DNA from: JAWXCB01 sp034440455
GTDB lineage: Bacteria > Bacteroidota > Bacteroidia > Chitinophagales > CAIOSU01
Direction: 5' to 3'
Length of the DNA stretch: 64,000 nt
NCBI GenBank assembly: GCA_034440455.1
Contig: JAWXCB010000002.1
Coordinates: forward strand, 17,876 to 81,875
Positions 55,261-62,842 of the stretch are shown piece by piece. Both the position numbers and the translations under genes were made by a program. How positions within the stretch are numbered: the first letter of the stretch is position 1; each line of letters begins with the position of its first letter. The notes beneath the pieces were generated by a model. That model was not told where the DNA came from. It did not search any database and was given only the letters and a program-made list of their open reading frames with translations.

Positions 55261-55935
55261 TTAAATATTTGGACTAAATGGTAGTGACGACTTGTGAATT
55301 ATAATACGTAGTTTCCCGTCTTTCCCTTTTTTGAAAACCCAAGTTTTGTCAACCATTACTTCTGTACCGTCCTTAGCTGTTACCCAAACATTCCCCATTG
55401 TTATTGCAATAGTCCCATAAATTTGAATACCTTCATTTTTTTCTCCTGCATTATCATACCTTGCTTTTACCCATGGCGTCAATGCAAAACCTTTGTCATT
55501 TGGATATTCTGAGTCTCCACCTATAAAATAGGCTAATGCTCCTTTTTTGTCGTTTCTAAATGTTTGGTCGCCATAAGCCAACGTAGGTTTAAAAAACACT
55601 TTTCCATTGTCGTAATTGTAAGCATCCGATAACACTTGCTCGGCAAAGGCTTTGTAGTCGCCACCTTCTTCTTTCAGTTTTCCGATTTTTACCAAAGCAT
55701 CGCACCAAGCCTGCTGCGCAGCGTTCACTTCATCATAAGTAATAATGTCTTGTGCTCCTTCTTCAACATAGATTAAACCTAGGTCCTTAATTGTCTTTTG
55801 CACTTTTTCGTTGGTTTGTGTAACCACTTTTTGTGCTTCTTCCTTAGCTTTTTCTGTTACTTGGTTACAAGAGATAGCCAATAGACTTAATGTGAATGTT
55901 GCTAAAATTAGATTTTTTTTCATTTTGGTATTCAT
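55261..55935 (-). CDS. Putative iota-class carbonic anhydrase (NTF2-like/COG4337 lipoprotein)
   Basis: A 224-residue lipoprotein: hydrophobic leader with lipobox LAISC (C about residue 23), then a short coiled stretch (KAKEEAQKVVTQTNEKVQ) and an NTF2-like cone fold. Sequence features match, from memory, the COG4337 family shown to be iota-carbonic anhydrases: AAQQAWCDALVKIG, GDYKAFAEQVL.DAY.YDNGKV, ALAYFIGGDSEYPNDKGFAL, and a C-terminal IHKSSLPFS where the family has HHSSLPYS. Iota enzymes hydrate CO2, some without metal. Database entries of this family are often called phosphoribosyl-AMP cyclohydrolase, probably wrongly. Alternative: a SnoaL/DUF4440 protein of unknown role. Confidence 0.6.
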   Translation of the reverse strand: MNTKMKKNLILATFTLSLLAISCNQVTEKAKEEAQKVVTQTNEKVQKTIKDLGLIYVEEGAQDIITYDEVNAAQQAWCDALVKIGKLKEEGGDYKAFAEQVLSDAYNYDNGKVFFKPTLAYGDQTFRNDKKGALAYFIGGDSEYPNDKGFALTPWVKARYDNAGEKNEGIQIYGTIAITMGNVWVTAKDGTEVMVDKTWVFKKGKDGKLRIIIHKSSLPFSPNI

Positions 55936-56010
55936 TATATTTTGCCTACTTCTTAAAACGGTGTTCGGCTTGTCCGTTTATTATTTTAAAAAAATGATTT
56001 CTGCTTCTAT

Positions 56011-56042
56011 CAAATGTTCCAAGTGTCCCTGCTGAACATTTG
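56011..56042. terminator. Candidate hairpin terminator downstream of the CutA-like gene
   Basis: CAAATGTTC (56011-56019) and GAACATTTG (56034-56042) form a 9-base stem with a 14-base loop. It lies 46 bases after the end of the minus-strand operon HPF-PyrC-BioD-CutA. The flanking T-tract is weak. Confidence 0.4.
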
Positions 56043-56087
56043 AAATAACCGGGGGAGTTGGAATCATCCTTCCTGTTTTTTATTCGT

Positions 56088-56402
56088 TTAAACTTTTTCA
56101 ATGTTTGTTACCAACCTTTCAGCTTGTTGCCAATCCATATAAACAATCGGAACGGCATGAAGTTCAATTTCGCTTTTCGCGAACTCGATCTCTAAGCGTT
56201 TTTCAATCTCTGGAAACAGCAGCCCTTTGGTAAGAGCAATGAGCATAAATCTGTTTTCAAGAATTACATCTGTTTCCGGCTTGCTGTATTGTTGCACCTT
56301 TTCTAATAACTTGGCATTAAGAACCAGATTTTCTTCTACCAAAAACTCTGCAATTCTAACAGCTGTAATACCGTCAGAGGTAAGTATAGTAATTTGAATC
56401 AT
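56088..56402 (-). CDS. CutA-like small protein
   Basis: A 104-residue alpha/beta protein with a ferredoxin-like pattern: ITILTSDGITAVRIAEFLVEEN, NAKLLEKVQQY, ENRFMLIALTKGLLFPEIEK and HAVPIVYMDWQQAERLV. This resembles CutA1 divalent-cation tolerance proteins in length and layout, including a late W and E, but identity is not strong. Its start overlaps the BioD stop (ATGA). A truncated copy of its 3' end lies at 54415-54520. Confidence 0.55.
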   Translation of the reverse strand: MIQITILTSDGITAVRIAEFLVEENLVLNAKLLEKVQQYSKPETDVILENRFMLIALTKGLLFPEIEKRLEIEFAKSEIELHAVPIVYMDWQQAERLVTNIEKV

Positions 56403-57031
56403 TGCTTCTGCTTTAAAAGTGAATTTTTAGTCAGCACTGTTGCGTATTTGAGAATGGTTTGTTTGTCAATTTTTTTTTCATTGTGAATGCGGAATAAAAA
56501 TTTCAATCCGGTGTATTGAAGGATAAATTTTTCTGTCGTTTTTACCGGATTCCCATTAAATACAATTCCCTTAATTGGGATATTTCTATGTTGAAGCGCT
56601 TCTACAGAAAGTAAAGTATGGTTTATACTTCCGAGATAATTTTGAGAAACTAATATTACATCTGCTTTCAGTTTTTCAATCAGGTCTATCATTAAATAGT
56701 TTTTATTGATAGGCACCATCAAACCGCCTGCGCCTTCAATTATAAGAGTGCTTTTGTGTTTAGGGAGCTTTAGTTTTTTAGATTTTATCTTAATGTTATC
56801 GTTAAGCGCAGAAGCATGTGGCGACATTGGTTGAGTTAGGCAAAACGCTTCGGGATAATATTTTGATCGCTTATTGGTGACTAAACTTTTCACCTTCATG
56901 GTGTCTGTGTTTTTCAAATCGCCTGCCTGTATGGGTTTCCAGTAATCGGCTTTAAGGGCTTCTGCAAGTATTGCGGAAACAACTGTTTTACCGATGCCTG
57001 TTCCAATTCCTGTTACAAATATTCGTTTCAT
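56399..57031 (-). CDS. bioD: Dethiobiotin synthase
   Basis: A 210-residue ATP-dependent enzyme that makes dethiobiotin from diaminopelargonate and CO2. The P-loop is FVTGIGTGIGKTVVS at the N-terminus; YWKPIQAGD is the conserved lysine region, and EGAGGLMVPI is the second hallmark, followed by VSQNYLGSINHTLLS. Other biotin genes are not in the window. It lies 1 base after the dihydroorotase gene and overlaps the CutA-like gene. Confidence 0.92.
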   Translation of the reverse strand: MKRIFVTGIGTGIGKTVVSAILAEALKADYWKPIQAGDLKNTDTMKVKSLVTNKRSKYYPEAFCLTQPMSPHASALNDNIKIKSKKLKLPKHKSTLIIEGAGGLMVPINKNYLMIDLIEKLKADVILVSQNYLGSINHTLLSVEALQHRNIPIKGIVFNGNPVKTTEKFILQYTGLKFLFRIHNEKKIDKQTILKYATVLTKNSLLKQKQ

Positions 57032-57032
57032 A

Positions 57033-58382
57033 TTAATGGTTTGTTTTAAAAGTTAGACGTTGCCCTGGAATTAACTTATAGAATTTCCCGTTTTCATAAA
57101 CAAGATTTCCATTTACAAATGTGTGGGTTACATTAGTTTGAAAAGTTGTTCCTTCCAATGGTGACCAGCCGCATTTGTAGAATAAATTTTCTTTCTTGAC
57201 TGTCCAGTTTGTATTTAAATCCACCAAAGTTAAATCGGCAAAGTACCCCTCTTTGATAAAGCCCCTTTTTTGAATACCATATAGTGTTGCAGGATTATGG
57301 CACATTTTCTCTACTATTTTCTCTAAGGAAATATATCCTTGTTTGAAAAATTCAAGCATAACATTTAAGGAATGCTGAACCATTGGCGCACCGGATAAGG
57401 ATTTGAAATAGGGCTGTTGCTTTTCCTCTAAAGTATGCGGGGCGTGGTCGGTGGTTACAATATCTATTCTGTCGTCAAGTAGTGCTTTTAGAAGTCCTTG
57501 CTTGTCTTGTTCTGTTTTTATTGCAGGGTTCCATTTAATCAGCATTCCTAATCGCTGATAATCTTTGTCGGAAAACCAAAGGTGGTGAACAGATACTTCG
57601 GTGGTAATTTTTTTTTCTTTGAGCGGGATGTTATTTTGAAATAAATGTGTTTCAGCTTCGGTAGATAAATGCAGAATATGAAGCCTTGCATTATGCTTTC
57701 GTGCAATTTCAATGGCACCTTTTGTAGCTTGATAACAAGCCTCGCTGCTCCGAATCAGCGGATGAAATTCAGCGGGAACGTTGTCGCCATATTTTTCTCT
57801 GTAAAAATTTTCATTCTGTTCTATAATCTGTTCTTTCTCTGAATGAATAGCAATGATGGATTTGCAGTTTGCAAAAAGTTTTTCCATCGTTTCGGGATTG
57901 TCGGCAAGCAGATTTCCCTTTTTTGTAAAGTAAAGTCCATCGTCTGAAATTCCAATGAAATTTGATTTATCTGTTCGAATTAATTCATCAATGTTATCGG
58001 CATTTACTCCAAAGAAGAATGCGTAATTGGCAAAAGATTTTTTTGAAGCGATACTGTATTTATCAGCCAATGTTTCGGTTGTCAAAACATTAGGAACGGT
58101 ATTCGGCATATCAATAAATGAAGTTACACCACCGGCTATCGCTGCTTTGCTTTCCGTATAAAGGTCGCCTTTGTGCGTTAGTCCGGGTTCTCGAAAGTGA
58201 ACTTGTCCGTCAATGATGCCGGGAAATAAATGTTTGCCTGTTCCGTCAATTATATGGAAACTGGCTTCAGGTTCGATGCTTCCAATTTTTGCGATAACCC
58301 CGTTTTCAATGAGAACATCACCTGAAAATATTTTCTCTTCATTTATTAGGATGGCATTTTTTATAAGTGTTGTTGCCTTCAT
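57033..58382 (-). CDS. pyrC: Dihydroorotase (type I)
   Basis: A 449-residue cyclic amidohydrolase that forms dihydroorotate in pyrimidine synthesis. Motifs: PGIIDGQVHFREPGLTHKGD (metal-binding region), AGGVTSFIDMPNT, LHILHLSTEAE, VTTDHAPHTLEEK (active-site D and H) and GAPMVQHSL. The first metal-binding histidine of the usual HxH is Q here (QVH), a form I recall in other Bacteroidetes dihydroorotases, so not necessarily inactive. The start overlaps the HPF-like stop (TAATG). Other pyr genes are not adjacent. Confidence 0.9.
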   Translation of the reverse strand: MKATTLIKNAILINEEKIFSGDVLIENGVIAKIGSIEPEASFHIIDGTGKHLFPGIIDGQVHFREPGLTHKGDLYTESKAAIAGGVTSFIDMPNTVPNVLTTETLADKYSIASKKSFANYAFFFGVNADNIDELIRTDKSNFIGISDDGLYFTKKGNLLADNPETMEKLFANCKSIIAIHSEKEQIIEQNENFYREKYGDNVPAEFHPLIRSSEACYQATKGAIEIARKHNARLHILHLSTEAETHLFQNNIPLKEKKITTEVSVHHLWFSDKDYQRLGMLIKWNPAIKTEQDKQGLLKALLDDRIDIVTTDHAPHTLEEKQQPYFKSLSGAPMVQHSLNVMLEFFKQGYISLEKIVEKMCHNPATLYGIQKRGFIKEGYFADLTLVDLNTNWTVKKENLFYKCGWSPLEGTTFQTNVTHTFVNGNLVYENGKFYKLIPGQRLTFKTNH

Positions 58383-58684
58383 TACTTAATACTTTTAAGT
58401 TTCCATTTCAACTTCTCAATTTGTTTCTGTAAGGCTTCTATTGTTTGTTTGGTTGCCCCCTCAAATGTTTCGCATTGTCGTTTTGCGAACAAGTCATTTC
58501 CGGGAACAACAAGTCGTATTTCGCAAATTTTATTTTCTCTGGTAGCTGACTTATCCAGTTTAAGGGAAACTTCTCCAGCTAAAATTTCATCACTGTATCG
58601 AAAAAGCGCGCCTACCTTTTCAGTTATAAAATCAGTGAGTTCCTGTTTGGCTGTAAAATGAATTGTTTTAATATTTATATTCAT
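58382..58684 (-). CDS. HPF/RaiA-family ribosome-associated protein
   Basis: A 100-residue protein of the S30EA/HPF family. Features: NIKTIHFTAKQELTDFITEKV at the N-terminus, an alternating strand pattern with EVSLKLDKS and ICEIRLVVPGNDLFAK, and the C-terminal helix TIEALQKQIEKLKWKLK. The short form binds the 30S decoding site and stabilises inactive ribosomes in slow growth. It is the first gene of a coupled unit with pyrC, bioD and the CutA-like gene. Confidence 0.85.
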   Translation of the reverse strand: MNINIKTIHFTAKQELTDFITEKVGALFRYSDEILAGEVSLKLDKSATRENKICEIRLVVPGNDLFAKRQCETFEGATKQTIEALQKQIEKLKWKLKSIK

Positions 58685-58843
58685 TGAAAATGATTATTAT
58701 TCATTTAATCCTAGTGAATTATTCATCTTATAACTATTACTAAATTTCATGGGGAATAAAGTGTCGCCCCATTACAGAGCGACACTTCCCCGCCTATCTA
58801 AACCCACAGCTTGCGATAACCTATTACTAAGTGGGTTGTTAGT
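58685..58843. other. Intergenic region with two inverted repeats
   Basis: Besides the terminator hairpin at 58759-58787 there is a second pair, AACCCAC (58801-58807) and GTGGGTT (58831-58837), with a 23-base loop, ending 6 bases before the carbonic anhydrase stop. The left half is AT-rich and probably contains the promoter of the HPF-pyrC-bioD unit. Confidence 0.4.
58759..58787 (-). terminator. Hairpin terminator of the SulP-carbonic anhydrase transcript
   Basis: AAGTGTCGC (58759-58767) and GCGACACTT (58779-58787) form a perfect 9-base stem with an 11-base loop. In the minus direction the stem is followed by TATTCCCC. It lies 57 bases after the carbonic anhydrase stop. Confidence 0.6.
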
Positions 58844-59494
58844 TTACTTCAATGAACGAACAACTGATGTTTCAGGATAAAACGTAACCTGCCCAGTTGT
58901 AATGTCATGCGTTCCCCCAACTATCCCTATTTGTCCGCTTTCAATCATTTCCTTCAATATGGGGCTTCGCTCCAGAATTGATTTTACCGTCCGTTTTACG
59001 TTGATCGTTGCTACCTTTTCAACAAACTCTCCGTTGCCGGAATTTCTATTTTCTGTAGTTGTAGTTTCGTCATCAACAGCAGGTCTTATTTTAGTGAGTA
59101 AAGCAGTCAGGTTGCCCATTTCAACGTGATCGCAAGCGCCTTTTACTGCTCCACATTTTGTATGCCCTAAAACCACAATTATTTTTGACCCTGCTACTTT
59201 ACATCCAAACTCCATACTGCCCAAAATATCTTCATTGATAATATTGCCTGCAATACGAACACTAAAAACATCACCAAGTCCCTGGTCAAAAATTAATTCG
59301 GCTGATGTTCGACTGTCAATACAACTAAGTATCACAGCGAATGGATGTTGCCCGTCTGATGTTTCATTTGCCTGTTGTAAAAGGTTGCGGTTTACTTTAA
59401 GATTGTTTACAAACCTTTTGTTCCCTTCTTTTAATAATTCCATTGCCATTGAAGGAGTGATGGATGCTTGCATTTCTTTGGTTAAAGTTTTCAT
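58844..59494 (-). CDS. Beta-class carbonic anhydrase (second copy)
   Basis: A 216-residue beta-carbonic anhydrase, different from the one at 42289. The zinc and dyad motifs are SCIDSRTSAELIFDQGLGDV (C, D, R) at about residue 57 and LGHTKCGAVKGA (H, C) at about 112-123. The VRIAGN segment and the C-terminal HDITTGQVTFY are standard. It lies 38 bases downstream of a SulP anion transporter on the same strand, an arrangement known from SulP-carbonic anhydrase pairs and fusions. It probably traps or supplies bicarbonate at the transporter. Confidence 0.94.
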   Translation of the reverse strand: MKTLTKEMQASITPSMAMELLKEGNKRFVNNLKVNRNLLQQANETSDGQHPFAVILSCIDSRTSAELIFDQGLGDVFSVRIAGNIINEDILGSMEFGCKVAGSKIIVVLGHTKCGAVKGACDHVEMGNLTALLTKIRPAVDDETTTTENRNSGNGEFVEKVATINVKRTVKSILERSPILKEMIESGQIGIVGGTHDITTGQVTFYPETSVVRSLK

Positions 59495-59532
59495 TTGTTT
59501 TAGTTTTAAGATTTATAAAATAGTTAAGAATA

Positions 59533-61080
59533 TTAAGCCGGTTCAATAAAATTTATTTTTTCAACGGTGATGTTTTTGGTTTTAGCATTGCTTGTGAAAT
59601 CTGTTATTAACTCTACCACATCATAAGCAATAGATACAGATTTTGAGCAGTCAATAATTACCTTAGAATTTTCGGGAATACTTTCTAATGCTTTTACAAC
59701 GCTTGCTTTATTGAAAAAAGAAACTTCCTCTGCCAGAATAAGGTGATAAACTTTTTGACCGTCTTCTGTGGTGATTATTTCTTTCATGTGGTGTGAATTG
59801 CGATAACTGTGGAGCAACGCATAAAAGCCACCAAGTATCATTCCTACTGTAATTCCTTTTAATAAGTCAGTTGCCAGAATAGCTACAACCGTTGCGGTAA
59901 ACGGAACGAACTGCTCCCATCCAAGTTTATACATCTGTTTAAAAAGTGATGGTTTCGCGAGTTTATAGCCAACCACTAACAGAATAGCAGCTAAACTAGC
60001 CAGGGGTATCATGTTTAAGACACTTGCTATGGTAATAGCGCTGATTAATAAGAATACACCGTGAAGAATTGTCGACAATTTTGTTTTACCGCCAAAGTTG
60101 ATGTTTGCCGAACTGCGAACAATCACTTGTGTAATTGGCAACCCGCCAATTAAACCCGAAAGAATATTGCCCAATCCCTGCGCCTTTAATTCTCTGTTGG
60201 TGGGAGTAACTCTTTTATCCGGATCCATTTTGTCGGTAGCTTCCACACAAAGCAATGTTTCCAAACTGGCTACAATGGCTAATACAATGGCTATTTTCCA
60301 AACTTCAATATTTGTTATTGCCGAAAAATCAGGAAAGGTGAACTGGCTAAAAAAGCCGGATAGGTTATCCGGAACAGGAATCCGAACAATTTGGTCGGAA
60401 TTTAAACTGAAATTTAAAATTCCGGTTTGGTAAAAATAATTCATCGCTATACCAAGCACTACCACTACAAGTGGTCCTTGTATCATTTGAAATATCTTAT
60501 GTTTTTTGGTCAATACAACATCCCAAAGTATCAGTATGCCTAAGGAGATGGCGCTAATCAATAATGCTCCGGGGGTAAGAAAATCGAAGGCTAAAAAAAT
60601 TTCCGAGAATGTAGTTTGTCCATCTGCCTGAAAAAATGCAGTATCACCAAAACTGTCTTTATCCCATCCTAATGCGTGTGGTATTTGTTTAAGAATAATC
60701 AATAATCCTATCCCGGTCAACATCCCCTTAATTACAGATGACGGAAAGAAGTAGGCAATGAAGCCTGCTTTGGCATATCCTAAAATCAGTTGGATGATTC
60801 CAGCTAACACCACTGCTACTAAAAATGCTTCCCATGAACCGCCTAAGGTTGCAATAGAAGTTAATACGATAACCGCAAGACCTGCCGCAGGTCCGCTAAC
60901 TCCAAGCGGAGAACCGCTTGCTGTGCCTACTACAATACCGCCAACAATTCCTGCAATGATTCCCGCAAACAATGGCGCTCCTGATGCTAAAGCAATACCG
61001 AGACATAAAGGCACTGCCACAAAAAACACGATAATACTCGCTGGTAAGTCGTTCTTGATTTCTTTAAAGAGATGTTTCAT
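59533..61080 (-). CDS. SulP-family anion transporter with STAS domain
   Basis: A 515-residue transporter. ATG 61080 (MKHLFKEIKNDLPAS) is preferred over an upstream TTG. The core of about 12-14 helices shows family signatures near the start (PLCLGIALASGAPLFAGI, GTASGSPLGVSGPAAGLA) and NILSGLIGGLPITQVIVRSS. A short C-terminal STAS domain (about 445-515) contains VIIDCSKSVSIAYD, the region that regulates transport. The co-transcribed carbonic anhydrase suggests bicarbonate as substrate, but sulfate cannot be excluded. A TetR-type regulator is divergent. Confidence 0.92.
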   Translation of the reverse strand: MKHLFKEIKNDLPASIIVFFVAVPLCLGIALASGAPLFAGIIAGIVGGIVVGTASGSPLGVSGPAAGLAVIVLTSIATLGGSWEAFLVAVVLAGIIQLILGYAKAGFIAYFFPSSVIKGMLTGIGLLIILKQIPHALGWDKDSFGDTAFFQADGQTTFSEIFLAFDFLTPGALLISAISLGILILWDVVLTKKHKIFQMIQGPLVVVVLGIAMNYFYQTGILNFSLNSDQIVRIPVPDNLSGFFSQFTFPDFSAITNIEVWKIAIVLAIVASLETLLCVEATDKMDPDKRVTPTNRELKAQGLGNILSGLIGGLPITQVIVRSSANINFGGKTKLSTILHGVFLLISAITIASVLNMIPLASLAAILLVVGYKLAKPSLFKQMYKLGWEQFVPFTATVVAILATDLLKGITVGMILGGFYALLHSYRNSHHMKEIITTEDGQKVYHLILAEEVSFFNKASVVKALESIPENSKVIIDCSKSVSIAYDVVELITDFTSNAKTKNITVEKINFIEPA

Positions 61081-61185
61081 AAGGTTAGGATTTTGTTTCA
61101 GGCGCAATGATAGTAAATTAATTCCAAAAGATAGTATTACTACTAACTTAAATTGTTTTACTTTGCTGAAACATTTTTTGCCGAT
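61081..61185. promoter_or_regulatory. Divergent promoter region of SulP and the TetR-type regulator
   Basis: 105 AT-rich bases between two divergent starts. A TACTTTG sequence near 61159-61166, preceding the regulator start by about 20 bases, is one base short of TAnnTTTG. Autoregulation by the TetR-type protein from here is likely but not shown. Confidence 0.35.
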
Positions 61186-61863
61186 ATGGATTTATATCTG
61201 AAAATCAGAATGAATGAAAAGCTGTTTCTGCGAAACCCGGAAGAAACAGAGTTGGGTAAAAACATTATTCGGTACAGTATTATGCTCATCCACGAAATAG
61301 GATTTGAGGCATTTACATTTAAAAAGTTAGCCGTTAAAATAGGGACTACCGAAGCTGGCGTTTACCGTTACTTTGAAAATAAACACCTCTTGCTTATTTA
61401 CATTGTTGACTGGTATTGGGCTTGGCAGGAATACCGATTGCTGTTTCATACCAATAATGTAAAAAAGCCGGAAACGAAATTAAAGAAAGCGATAACGCTG
61501 CTTTCTACCCCTATTGTTGATGATGCGTCAACACCCTACATAAATGAAACGCTGCTTTACGAAATTGTAATGTCAGAGGGGGCAAAGTCGTATCTGACAA
61601 GAAATGTAACTGAGTATAACGAAGCAAAATTATTCAAACCGTATAAAGATTTATGCGGCAGAATTGCCGATATAATTACGGAATGCAATCCTAAATATAA
61701 ATTCCCACGTTCTCTTGCATCAACTATAATTGAGATGGCGCACTCTCAAAGTTTCTATATGAAAAACCTGCCGTCTCTCACCGATTTTGGAAAGTCTAAG
61801 GATGAAGCAAAAATAATGACATTCTTAGTGGATATGGTATTTTCCACTATTAAGGTGTTATAG
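61186..61863 (+). CDS. TetR/AcrR-family transcriptional regulator
   Basis: A 225-residue regulator. ATG 61186 (MDLYLKIRMNEK) is preferred over a TTG 33 bases upstream; ATG 61210 is also possible. The helix-turn-helix lies at about residues 28-65: IRYSIMLIHEIGFEAFTFKK, then LAVKIGTTEAGVYRYFENKH, where the VYRYFENK recognition helix is typical. The C-terminal helical domain binds an unknown ligand. It is divergent from the SulP-carbonic anhydrase pair and is the natural candidate for its control. Confidence 0.87.
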   Translation: MDLYLKIRMNEKLFLRNPEETELGKNIIRYSIMLIHEIGFEAFTFKKLAVKIGTTEAGVYRYFENKHLLLIYIVDWYWAWQEYRLLFHTNNVKKPETKLKKAITLLSTPIVDDASTPYINETLLYEIVMSEGAKSYLTRNVTEYNEAKLFKPYKDLCGRIADIITECNPKYKFPRSLASTIIEMAHSQSFYMKNLPSLTDFGKSKDEAKIMTFLVDMVFSTIKVL

Positions 61864-62198
61864 CTTTAGTTGGCGGGTTGAGGCACTTTTAGTTTTGTGA
61901 ATTAAAGCCCATGTGTAAACGCGGATTTTTTCTTTTGTGGTTGTTTTTATTTGACTGCTTAGTGCGTCAGCGCAAAAATAAATACACTAATACAGGGTTG
62001 CAGTTAACTATAAACCAGTCTGAACAAGTCAGACGCAGTAATTTAAATGCCCCCCTGAAAACCTTATCAGCCTTTTTTTTAACTTGCTGAGAATTTAAAA
62101 TAAGGTTTTTCTAACAAAGCATCAAGCGATTATCGGTAATAATTTTGATTCTGATTTGCTATCTCAGTGAAATCGCGCAGGCGGGCGGGAGATGAGGC
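61864..62198. other. Non-coding stretch with possible gene-start remnant and inverted repeat
   Basis: At 61911 an ATG opens a 57-codon frame beginning MCKRGFFLLWLFLF, which looks like a signal-peptide start but has no gene-like continuation; it may be the lost N-terminus of the TPR pseudogene. AAAACCTTAT (62058-62067) and ATAAGGTTTT (62100-62109) are exact inverses around a T-run and could terminate the TetR-type gene. Confidence 0.4.
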
Positions 62199-62745
62199 AC
62201 AATACAACTCATTAAGGATGGCGATAATTTCCTGCGCCAGAGAGTATTTGACCGCGCTTTACTCGCATACACCAGCGCCATCGCTCGGGATCCCACTTAT
62301 GCTCAAGCGTATATGAAGCGCACCTCACTGAACGCAAAACTTAGCAACAATAGGGAAGCCATTGAGGACTATAACAAAGCAATCGCCCTAAATCCCTATA
62401 TGGAATATATTTATGACCAACGCGCAAAATTGCGCTTCCTCATCTCTGATTTCAAGGGCGCTATTGAAGATTTAAACTAAGGCTTGGAATTATCTCCTAA
62501 TAACAAGTTGATGCTGGAGCATCGCGCGGAAACAAAAAAATTCATGCAGGATTAAGTATGCGCGCTCAATGATTACACTACCTTGCTTGACTTTTTTCCT
62601 AACGACACTTTAGGTTACATTTTGCGAGCTGCATTTCTCATTGACCAAAAAAAACTCTCCGGTTGCCAATACGTACATCGAATATTTGAAAGCGGAAAAA
62701 GCGAATATTGTGCGGTAGCAGTTTGATTGGTTTGAGCCGTATTGA
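62199..62745 (+). pseudogene. TPR-repeat protein remnant
   Basis: In one frame the sequence reads as tetratricopeptide repeats: LIKDGDNFLRQRVFDRALLAY, DPTYAQAYMKRTSLNAKLSN, NREAIEDYNKAIALNPYMEY, FKGAIEDLN. A TAA at 62478-62480 is followed in frame by GLELSPNNKLMLEHRAE. A second TAA at 62553-62555 is followed by VCALNDYTTLLDFFPNDTL. After the A-run near 62646-62653 the frame shifts to NTYIEYLKAEKANIVR, then TAG, then QFDWFEPY and TGA at 62743-62745. At least three stops and one frameshift show it is dead. Confidence 0.8.
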
Positions 62746-62778
62746 ATACAGGTTCAACCAATTTTTTCGGTGCAATAA

Positions 62779-62808
62779 AAAACCCCGGCTGTTGCCAACC
62801 GGGGTTTT
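62779..62808. terminator. Strong bidirectional terminator
   Basis: AAAACCCCGG (62779-62788) and CCGGGGTTTT (62799-62808) form a perfect 10-base stem with a 10-base loop, with A-run and T-run on the two sides. It separates the plus-strand TPR remnant from the minus-strand T9SS gene that ends at 62843. Confidence 0.85.
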
Positions 62809-62842
62809 CACTGAGGTTTAAACTCAGCCTTGCTCTGCAATT

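Noticed and set aside
58180..58230. Inactive dihydroorotase because the first HxH histidine is Q
   Set aside because: The QVHFREPG form is, as far as I recall, usual in Bacteroidetes type I dihydroorotases, and other catalytic residues are present; not treated as a lesion.
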